The notes under the pieces are model-generated. The model was not told where the DNA came from and ran no database searches. It worked only from the letters and a program-made list of their open reading frames with translations. The position numbers were made by a program, and so were the translations under genes. A DNA stretch of 19,703 nt from JBBRLA01 sp038231615 (GTDB lineage: Bacteria; Myxococcota_A; Polyangia; Palsa-1104; JAEUJZ01). The stretch lies in the NCBI GenBank assembly GCA_038231615.1, contig JBBRLA010000075.1, forward strand, positions 1 through 19,703, given 5' to 3'. This document shows positions 1-5,030 of this stretch, one piece after another. How positions within the stretch are numbered: the first letter of the stretch is position 1; every line of letters starts with the position of its first letter.

Positions 1-258
1 CGAGCAAGAGCCAGCGGAACATCCCTTCATCTTACGCCAATTGTCCCGCCCTTGCTTCGGGGAATGATGTGATCGATATGAAACATCGCGCCGTGGCCGA
101 ACTGGGCCAGGTACCAGCCTACCAGGTCAAGCGCATCGTGAAGGAGGGCCCCGATGGCTGGCGCACTTTGATCGCGGCCAGGCCCGCTGGATCATGCCGC
201 CGGCCCACTCGTGAGGCTACTTTGCCATGACCAGGCCGGCTGCCGATCAAACTTCCCG
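1..258. other. Left-edge segment without a recognised gene
   Basis: A plus-strand frame is open from the window edge to a TGA at 228-230, with an in-frame ATG at 78 that would give 50 residues (beginning MKHRAVAELGQ, ending TREATLP). I do not recognise it and it has no clear ribosome binding site. Its carboxy end runs toward the end of the opposing secreted-protein gene. It could be the 3' end of a gene entering from the left, a degraded remnant, or chance. Nothing else is visible here. Confidence 0.2.
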
Positions 259-1455
259 CTAAGCAGCGCGAATCTTGCATTCCAGGCGGCTGGCGGCTTC
301 TGCCTCGGTGGCCAGGATGGCCTCTTCCAGCCACATCGAGAGCACCTCGGGATCCTCCTGGGCCTGCTTCTGGATGAGTTGCCGGGCCTGGGGATTCACC
401 CTGTCCGCGGAAGAGACGGTGCCGACGCCGGTGCCGCTCTTCGCCACCAGGACCGCGTCAGGCACCACGTTGGCGGCGCTCATCTGCACGCTGATGAGAT
501 CTCCCAGCTCGCCCGGTGAGGGCACGGTGCAAGTCAGGTCGGCACACAACGCCTGATGGGTGATGGGGTCGTACTGCCCGGTGAAGTGGTACAACTCGAT
601 GCGCCGCACTACCGCGCGGGTGGTGGGGGCGATGTTGCCCTGGTTGCGCTTGCGGGAGCGCTTGCCGGTGCCACCAGCGGGCGGCTCGGTCTGGAGGATG
701 GCGTAGTCGGACTCCAGCTGCGCCGGGTCGCCTGGCACCACCGCGGGGTTGTCGGCCAGAAGCTCGTCCAGGTTCACCGCGCGGGGCAGGTCCTGCTTGA
801 AGACGCGGATCCACTGGGCGGCACCGAACTGACCCACCACCTCGGGCGGCTGGGGAGCGGGGACCTCGACGACCAGCACGGGGGGGTTGTTGACCACCAC
901 CGGCGGCTGGATGAAGTACACCGGCGCGGCGACGGCGCTCGGCGGGTTCACGGCGACCAGGGCGCCGGGGTTGGCCACATCCTCGCAGAGCCAGCGCATG
1001 GCGACGGGGCCGGTGTTCGCGAACGTGCGCACGCCGTAGTGCTCGCAGCCGCCGTTCTCGTAGGTGCCGGTGACCCACTGATAGCACTGGCCCTGGAACC
1101 AGGGCACGCTGTGCGGCAGCGTGCGCGTCGCCCAGGTACCACTGGCGACGTCGTAGGGGGCATCCCAGCGGACGCTGACGCCGGTGGCGGTGGGCGTGGT
1201 GGTGGGCATGCCGTAGCGGTTGACGGTGAAGTAGCTGATGGAGGGGATGTCGGCGGCGGTCAGGCCGTCGATGTCGATCTGGAAGCCGTGGCAGGTCTGG
1301 CCGGTCTCGTTGAGGATGTCGAAGTTGCCCAGCGAGCCGTACATGATCGCCGACTGGGCGTGCGCGGCGGACGAGCCGACCAGCACGCCGACGGCGACTG
1401 CGGCGGCGGCAAAGAGGGATTTTAGGGACCTGGATTCGAGGACGCTGCGGGTCAT
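259..1455 (-). CDS. Secreted protein of unknown function
   Basis: A 398-residue protein. An upstream in-frame start would add 112 residues, but the ATG at 1453-1455 is preferred because AAGGAG lies about 8 nt before it and a classic signal peptide follows: a basic start, a hydrophobic run at about 12-29, and an AHA-Q cleavage site at 33/34. The mature part begins with a region containing NFDILNETGQTCHGFQ (45-60) and NRYGMP (79-84), wording I associate with uncharacterised secreted bacterial proteins. A proline/valine-rich linker follows at about 170-206, then a Lys/Arg patch at 265-270. The protein has seven cysteines (55, 124, 137, 157, 304, 309, 393), compatible with disulfides outside the cytoplasm. 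No enzyme motif or membrane anchor is visible. It stands alone and is divergent from the toxin-antitoxin genes. Export is well supported; the role is unknown. Confidence 0.75.
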   Translation of the reverse strand: MTRSVLESRSLKSLFAAAAVAVGVLVGSSAAHAQSAIMYGSLGNFDILNETGQTCHGFQIDIDGLTAADIPSISYFTVNRYGMPTTTPTATGVSVRWDAPYDVASGTWATRTLPHSVPWFQGQCYQWVTGTYENGGCEHYGVRTFANTGPVAMRWLCEDVANPGALVAVNPPSAVAAPVYFIQPPVVVNNPPVLVVEVPAPQPPEVVGQFGAAQWIRVFKQDLPRAVNLDELLADNPAVVPGDPAQLESDYAILQTEPPAGGTGKRSRKRNQGNIAPTTRAVVRRIELYHFTGQYDPITHQALCADLTCTVPSPGELGDLISVQMSAANVVPDAVLVAKSGTGVGTVSSADRVNPQARQLIQKQAQEDPEVLSMWLEEAILATEAEAASRLECKIRAA

Positions 1456-1770
1456 TGCGGGTGCTCCTTGTAGGCGGCCCGTTGGACGGCCGGTGCAACA
1501 AAGGCATTGCAACCCACGAGCCAACGCTAAGCCCGCGAAACCTGGTTGGTGTGCAACGCATTTTGGTGTACGTATCCTGCGCAGTGCGCAAGCTTGGTAC
1601 TGGCGTACTTTGGTACGGGGCGCGTCGCCCGCCATCGCGCAACGTGGGAACTTTCTGCGGACGCCGGCAAGGACCGATCTTTGGGGTACAAGGATTGCCT
1701 GGAGCGAGCCTCCAACTTCCCTTTCATCCAGGACTGGATCAAGCAGGAGAAGCAGATCTTGCAATCTTGC

Positions 1771-1793
1771 AAGTGCAGACACTGCCTGCACTT
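1771..1793. repeat. Inverted repeat upstream of mazE-like gene
   Basis: AAGTGCAG and CTGCACTT form perfect 8-bp arms around a 7-nt centre. They overlap the second copy of the tandem ATCTTGCA by one base and lie just before the possible TATAGT -10. The position fits a regulator binding site for the toxin-antitoxin operon. A hairpin near the start of the transcript is the alternative. Confidence 0.45.
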
Positions 1794-1803
1794 CCTCCTT
1801 ATA

Positions 1804-1845
1804 GTAGACATGGGTGTAGACATTCTTGTAGACTTAGAGGTCTAC
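1804..1845. promoter_or_regulatory. Phased GTAGAC operator candidate before mazE-like gene
   Basis: Three direct GTAGAC hexamers begin at 1804, 1816 and 1828, and an inverted GTCTAC begins at 1840, so all four sit at exactly 12-bp steps. The last pair forms an inverted repeat with a 6-nt centre (1828-1845). It covers the AGAGG ribosome binding site (1836-1840) and ends one base before the ATG. Ribbon-helix-helix antitoxins commonly autoregulate by cooperative binding to short repeated hexamers, so this is the likely site for the product of the next gene. The arrangement is seen directly; the binding is inferred. Confidence 0.55.
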
Positions 1846-1846
1846 C

Positions 1847-2152
1847 ATGAAGAATACCACTGTACGCATCAGCATCGAGGCGCAACGCCTGCTTCGGGAG
1901 ATGGCTGAGCAGGACAAACAGCCCATGCAGGCCATCATCGAGAAGGCGCTGCAGGCGTATCGCAGCAAGCGGTTCCTGGAGCAGGTCAACGACGCCTATG
2001 CGGCAGAGCGGGCCGTTCCCTATGGACAGCCCGCACTCGCCGATGAACTCGCCAGCCTGGATGGCACGCTGGCCGACGGCCTCGACCCGGCGGACTCGTG
2101 GACCGAGGAGAGCCTGGCGGGCAGCAAGGGCAAGAAAGGGCACAAGAAGTGA
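1847..2152 (+). CDS. mazE: MazE-type antitoxin (ribbon-helix-helix)
   Basis: A 101-residue protein. The first ~45 residues (TTVRISIEAQRLLREMAEQ...MQAIIEKALQAYR) have the beta-strand-helix-helix pattern of a ribbon-helix-helix DNA-binding domain. The acidic middle and tail (about 50-90, rich in Asp, Glu and Ala) fit a segment that wraps and neutralises a toxin, and the last residues are basic (GKKGHKK). It should bind the MazF-type toxin encoded next and repress its own operon through the repeats just upstream. The start follows AGAGG by 6 nt. Its TGA overlaps the toxin's GTG start (GTGA), the tight coupling usual for such pairs. The family call is solid. The symbol is by analogy with the toxin partner, since this is an RHS-type rather than an AbrB-type MazE. 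Confidence 0.8.
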   Translation: MKNTTVRISIEAQRLLREMAEQDKQPMQAIIEKALQAYRSKRFLEQVNDAYAAERAVPYGQPALADELASLDGTLADGLDPADSWTEESLAGSKGKKGHKK

Positions 2153-2490
2153 CGGCCCCTTTGCGAGGGGAGATCTGGCTGGCCGACCTCAACCCAATCC
2201 GCGGCCACGAACAGGCAGGGCGCCGGCCCGTGCTTATCCTGTCAGAGGATTTGTTCAACAAGGGCCCGGCAGGGCTGGTCATCGTGCTTCCCCTCACCTC
2301 CACGATCCGGCCGATCCCTACTCATGTCCGCATCCTTGCGCCCGAGGGGGGCCTCAAGAATGACAGCGCCATCCTGTGCGAGGCGATCCGCTCGATCTCG
2401 ACAGAGCGGCTGGTGGCGCGATGGGGGGCGGTGGCGCCATCCACTATGCTCAAGGTCGAAGAGCGGCTTCGGATCTTGATGAGGCTGTGA
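2149..2490 (+). CDS. mazF: MazF/PemK-type mRNA-cleaving toxin
   Basis: A 113-residue endoribonuclease toxin of the MazF/PemK/Kid family, which cuts mRNA at short sequence motifs. The family pattern is complete: RGEIWLADLNP near the amino end, then G-x-E-x-x-x-RRPVLILSED (the core Arg and beta strand), then VVLPLTST-like residues in VIVLPLTSTIRP (the conserved Ser/Thr patch), GLKNDSAILCEAIRSI, and the closing RL-x-x-x-x-G. Length is normal. The chosen start is the GTG at 2149, which overlaps the antitoxin stop. An upstream in-frame ATG at 2098 would add 17 residues from the antitoxin's own coding region and is unlikely. No damage is seen, so the toxin should be active and controlled by its upstream partner. 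Confidence 0.88.
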   Translation: MTAPLRGEIWLADLNPIRGHEQAGRRPVLILSEDLFNKGPAGLVIVLPLTSTIRPIPTHVRILAPEGGLKNDSAILCEAIRSISTERLVARWGAVAPSTMLKVEERLRILMRL

Positions 2491-2548
2491 CGGAGATCTG
2501 GCCCCGGATAAACCGGCGCGGTATTCTTGAAATCATGAGTTTGACACC

Positions 2549-2752
2549 ATGGCCCAAACAGCAAACATCGAAGTTGAGTTGCCATCCGATCTCGCCCGCC
2601 TGAACCTACCCGAGGGCGTTGATCGGCGCTTGCATTTCCTGCTCGACAAGCAGGATCGAGGCGAGGTGCTGAATGACGACGAGCGGGCAGAGGCCGAGGG
2701 GCTCGTCGATCTCGCAGATCTACTATCTCTGTTGAAACACCGCGCCCAATAA
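2549..2752 (+). CDS. 67-aa small acidic helical protein, possible orphan antitoxin-like
   Basis: A 67-residue protein with a short strand-like start (ANIEVELPSDLARLNLPEGV), then a charged helical stretch (DRRLHFLLDKQDRGEVLNDD) and an acidic, leucine-rich end (ERAEAEGLVDLADLLSLL). I associate the ERAEAEGLVDLADLLSLL wording with small proteins that often precede an HNH endonuclease or toxin-like gene in cyanobacteria and other groups. No such partner follows here: only 44 bp separate it from the end of the converging ParE-type toxin. No strong ribosome binding site is seen before the ATG. It is 58 bp downstream of mazF and may be cotranscribed. Function is unknown; an orphan antitoxin is an inference. 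Confidence 0.6.
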   Translation: MAQTANIEVELPSDLARLNLPEGVDRRLHFLLDKQDRGEVLNDDERAEAEGLVDLADLLSLLKHRAQ

Positions 2753-2796
2753 GCCGCGCGCGGAAACCGCACTACGCCACTCCACCTCCCACCTCC

Positions 2797-3081
2797 TCAG
2801 CGATGGATAGGGCGCCGTGCGTGGTGGTAGAGACGGACCACCTGAAAGAGTTCGGCATTCCGACGATAGAAGATACGATATGGATGAATCACCCAGGTGC
2901 GGACCACTCGGCCATCGCGCAGGTGAACCTCTCGGCCTTCGATGGCGCCTGATGCAAGCATGCCCACCAGTTCCGTGATCCGGGCGAGTAGACGATCGGC
3001 TGCGGGTTTGCTTTCCTGCGCCAGATAATCGTAAGCCTCAGTCAGGTCTTCGTGGGCTTCCGGGGAAAAGACGATGGTCAT
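2797..3081 (-). CDS. ParE/RelE-superfamily toxin
   Basis: A 94-residue protein of the RelE/ParE toxin fold. It has a strand start (MTIVFSPEAHEDLTEAYDYL), two helices (SKPAADRLLARITELVGML), then the hallmark strands R-x-x-x-x-HPYRIFYRR and VVRLYHHARRP with clustered Arg/His/Tyr. Length is typical. ParE members poison DNA gyrase and RelE members cut ribosome-bound mRNA; sequence alone favours a ParE-like member, so no symbol is given. The ATG at 3079-3081 overlaps the antitoxin stop (ATGA), which also excludes a longer in-frame extension that would run into the antitoxin. It converges on the 67-aa gene. Confidence 0.82.
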   Translation of the reverse strand: MTIVFSPEAHEDLTEAYDYLAQESKPAADRLLARITELVGMLASGAIEGREVHLRDGRVVRTWVIHPYRIFYRRNAELFQVVRLYHHARRPIHR

Positions 3082-3284
3082 GATCGTCGGGATGGATTCT
3101 TGATCTCGCGAATCACGTCTGCCAAGGAAAGACCACGCCCAGCATCGAGCTGGTCGAGGGCGGACATCAACCCGGTCTCCTCCTCGACGCTGAGCATCGG
3201 CTCGATGACGTAACGACCAGGCGACAACCGCTTCAACTCCTCGGGAAGCTTTTCTCCGTCCCAATCAATGATCGTTGATTCCAT
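3078..3284 (-). CDS. Antitoxin partner of the ParE/RelE-type toxin
   Basis: A 68-residue protein (start MESTIIDWDGEKLPEELKRL, end VIREIKNPSRRS). The amino part carries WDGEKLPEELKRLSPGRYVI. The carboxy part (SVEEETGLMSALDQLDAGRG, then LSLADVIREI) resembles the helix region of small antitoxins that precede ParE-type toxins. It overlaps the toxin start by 4 nt, antitoxin first, as expected. An in-frame ATG at 3321-3323 would add 13 residues but would include the likely promoter, so the ATG at 3282-3284 is preferred. No ribosome binding site precedes it, and the promoter geometry predicts a leaderless message. Role as antitoxin is inferred from size, order and coupling. Confidence 0.72.
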   Translation of the reverse strand: MESTIIDWDGEKLPEELKRLSPGRYVIEPMLSVEEETGLMSALDQLDAGRGLSLADVIREIKNPSRRS

Positions 3285-3290
3285 GTAACA

Positions 3291-3319
3291 AGTATGCCTT
3301 GCCTGTTGCCATGTGACAA
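3291..3319 (-). promoter_or_regulatory. Promoter of the ParE-type toxin-antitoxin pair
   Basis: On the minus strand, TTGTCA (3314-3319) and CATACT (3291-3296) are separated by exactly 17 nt, a good sigma-70 match. The -10 ends 6 nt before the antitoxin ATG, so transcription would start at or next to that ATG. Two similar 10-mers, CATGTAACAA (3282-3291) and CATGTGACAA (3310-3319), bracket the promoter 28 bp apart and may be autoregulator sites. Confidence 0.5.
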
Positions 3320-3463
3320 ACAACCTTCCACCAGCCCAATTGCCCCGTCGATGTGGGGAAATGTCGCCAGCGACTCATATTGCGTCAACTGGTAATCTGG
3401 GTGGCCCGGCGAGCGCGTTCGCCAAAAGATGCTTTGCCCGCCCAATACTCGCCAGAATCCGTT

Positions 3464-3835
3464 TCAGTTGAAGGGCGTGCAGAGTTCAACATTTATCACA
3501 GCGAACTCGGCCGGCATCTTGCGCTGTGTGAACTCGCCCGTGACCAGTACTTGCTGGTCATGGGCATCGACCTCGCAACAGTCCTGCGACTCATCCCCGC
3601 CACATTTGATTGGCCCGTTGGTGGTCTCAATCGCTATCGATAGCCCACCGGCCTCCAGCATGACCCGGCCCGAGCAACTGTTGCAGCAGTCAATGCACCA
3701 CATTGCCGTACAAAAGACCTCCCTGCGCACGGCGCCGCGGACCGTGACCTTCGTCCCCCCGGCCTGCCGACAGTGCGAGGGTGATCGCGAGGTGATTGTT
3801 GTGCGACACCTGATTGCCCGACTCAAATGAAGCAA
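3464..3835 (-). pseudogene. Cys-rich reading frame, probably a decayed exported protein
   Basis: A 123-codon minus-strand frame that can only start at a TTG directly after an in-frame stop, with no ribosome binding site. Its middle looks like real protein: alternating strands (GTKVTVRGAV, SIAIETTNGP, QQVLVTGEF) and a dense Cys pattern CTAMWCIDCCNSCSG followed by a further CC pair and LCTPFN at the end. In a different minus-strand frame just upstream (about 3840-3955) there is a run that looks like a signal peptide (RRAAVCALVTGIPCFLALAN). This suggests an exported Cys-rich protein that lost its start by frameshift and deletion. Codon use is mixed and less GC-rich than the operons to the right. 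I do not recognise the family, and an intact plus-strand frame over the same bases looks less protein-like. Confidence 0.35.
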
Positions 3836-3938
3836 TCAGCGTGCGCGAGACGTGCGCCGCCATCGCCAGAGTTTCCTGTGTTGGCGAGGGCCAAAAAACA
3901 CGGGATTCCGGTGACGAGCGCGCAGACCGCTGCCCTCC

Positions 3939-3960
3939 GAACTGATCTAATAGTCAGTTC
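3939..3960. repeat. Short inverted repeat
   Basis: GAACTGA and TCAGTTC form perfect 7-bp arms around an 8-nt A+T-rich centre (TCTAATAG). It lies in the gap between the decayed minus-strand frame and the small plus-strand gene. It could be an operator for the latter, or a stem-loop. No T-run follows on either strand, so a standard terminator is unlikely. Confidence 0.35.
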
Positions 3961-4038
3961 AACACAGCGAAAGCGGCGTGGGACGCAGAGTCAGCCCTGA
4001 GCTGACACGCGACGCGCTACTGCAAGGGGGTGCAGGAG

Positions 4039-4359
4039 GTGAAGCTGAGTACCCATCTGGACATGGCGGCGTGTCCGGTGCCGGGCAGCTACGCGGCCAA
4101 CGTGCGGGCCACGGTGCGCCTGGTCAGCGGGGAGGAGCGGGTGTTTTCGCTGATCTACCTGAAGCGATATGACGTGATGAAGCGGGTCGATTGCATGCGG
4201 CAGGAAGGCTGGGCGCCGGTGGACGGGTGGAAGTTCGCGGAGGAAGTGCCGCTGCCTGGCATCGGGCGATGGGGTTTATGGGTTGGACAAAGTTTCCCCG
4301 GGACTTTCTTCGTGCTCCTGCTATCTTCCGCGGCATGGCAGATTCCTCTTCGGGCGTGA
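4039..4359 (+). CDS. Small hypothetical protein, probably 3'-truncated
   Basis: A frame of about 106 residues starting at GTG 4039, with AAGGGGG 8 nt upstream; a GTG at 4030 is an alternative. The first ~75 codons have strong G/C third positions and a plausible fold (SYAANVRATVRLVSGEERVF, then LIYLKRYDVMKRVD and EGWAPVDGWKFAEE). After about position 4265 that codon signal collapses and the frame runs through the promoter of the next operon, ending 25 bp inside its first gene. The in-frame codons before the start (TRYCKGVQEVK) also read like protein up to a stop at 4003-4005. I infer a gene fragment or a gene that lost its native 3' end. I do not recognise the family. Confidence 0.4.
   Translation: MKLSTHLDMAACPVPGSYAANVRATVRLVSGEERVFSLIYLKRYDVMKRVDCMRQEGWAPVDGWKFAEEVPLPGIGRWGLWVGQSFPGTFFVLLLSSAAWQIPLRA
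4319..4327 (+). promoter_or_regulatory. Extended -10 promoter of the hydroxylase operon
   Basis: TG-C-TATCTT is an extended -10 box. It ends 7 nt before the ATG at 4335, so the predicted start point is the ATG itself. No Shine-Dalgarno sequence precedes the ATG, consistent with a leaderless message. No -35 of quality is found at 16-18 nt, which extended -10 promoters can do without. Confidence 0.45.
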
Positions 4360-5015
4360 CCCGCCGGGATTTCCTTGTGGCCACCAGCGTCACCTCGACC
4401 GCCGTGCTGATTGCCGGCCCGGCTCAGGCCGCTCCTGCCGCCGCCGATGGGGCCAAGGCGCCGGGCAAGGCGGTGACGCTGGGACCGGGCGACATCCCGG
4501 TCTCGGTTCTAGTGAATGGCAGCGAGCAGAAGGTGCGCGTGCGCCCCGGCACCACCCTGGTCGAGGTGCTGCGCGACCAGCTTTTGCTGACGGGCACCAA
4601 GATCGGCTGCGACCGCGGGGCGTGTGGGGCCTGCACCGTGTGGATCGACGGCCAGGCGTCTCTCTCGTGCATGACCCTGGCGCTGGATGTCGCGGGCCTT
4701 TCGGGTCCTGCGTCGATCGCCCCCCGGGCCATCACCACGATCGAGGGGCTGGCCAGGGGGGAGGCGCTGCACCCGGTACAGGCGGCCTTCGTCGAGCAGG
4801 ACGCCCTTCAGTGCGGCTTCTGCACCCCGGGCATGGTGATGAGCTGCGCCGCGCTGGTCGAACATCGCTGGAAGGACGGTAAGCCCCTTGACGAGGCCGG
4901 CGTCCGCGAGGCGGTGTCGGGCAACCTCTGCCGCTGCGGCACCTACCCCAACGTGATCGCTGCGACCCTTCTGGCCCACAAGCGCCCGTCCAGCCCCATT
5001 GGCCCATCACGATAG
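4335..5015 (+). CDS. Tat-exported [2Fe-2S] subunit of xanthine dehydrogenase-family aldehyde oxidoreductase
   Basis: A 226-residue electron-transfer subunit of a molybdenum hydroxylase, closest in layout to E. coli PaoA/YagT. It opens with a twin-arginine signal (TRRDFL at 9-14, hydrophobic run to AQA at about 32), which sends the folded complex to the periplasm. A plant-type ferredoxin domain follows with Cys92, Cys97, Cys100 and Cys112, then a four-helix domain with Cys160, Cys163, Cys199 and Cys201 (CGFC...CRC). All eight cluster ligands are present. It is the only subunit with a Tat signal, so the partners should be carried along as passengers. It is first in the operon and 15 nt from the molybdenum subunit. 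The ATG at 4335 is chosen because it sits just before the Tat motif; an upstream in-frame start would bury it. Family certain; substrate unknown. Confidence 0.92.
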   Translation: MADSSSGVTRRDFLVATSVTSTAVLIAGPAQAAPAAADGAKAPGKAVTLGPGDIPVSVLVNGSEQKVRVRPGTTLVEVLRDQLLLTGTKIGCDRGACGACTVWIDGQASLSCMTLALDVAGLSGPASIAPRAITTIEGLARGEALHPVQAAFVEQDALQCGFCTPGMVMSCAALVEHRWKDGKPLDEAGVREAVSGNLCRCGTYPNVIAATLLAHKRPSSPIGPSR

Positions 5016-5030
5016 ACAAGCGAGACCGCG

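Larger units (their letters stand above)
1456..1846. other. 391-bp divergent intergenic region
   Basis: This gap separates the minus-strand secreted-protein gene from the plus-strand mazE-like gene. No gene is supported in it. On the secreted-gene side there is a duplicated TGCGCA (1578-1583 and 1585-1590), with GTAC-containing repeats at about 1595-1615. On the mazE side there is a tandem ATCTTGCA (1756-1763, 1764-1771), an inverted repeat (1771-1793), a possible -10 TATAGT (1800-1805) and the GTAGAC array listed separately. Both promoters should lie here, but no convincing -35/-10 pair could be fixed for either. Confidence 0.5.

Noticed and set aside
556..1425. Plus-strand open frame (289 codons) opposite the secreted protein
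   Set aside because: Gly/Val/Asp-rich shadow. The minus-strand gene has a ribosome site and signal peptide.
2535..2603. ATG at 2535 giving a 22-codon frame overlapping the 67-aa gene
   Set aside because: No ribosome site and no protein-like features; the ATG at 2549 gives the plausible product.
1..3370. Similar short phrases near 40-75 and 3335-3365 (CAATTG-CCCG...GGGGAA), considered as island-flanking repeats
   Set aside because: The match is short and interrupted, and falls within chance for this composition.
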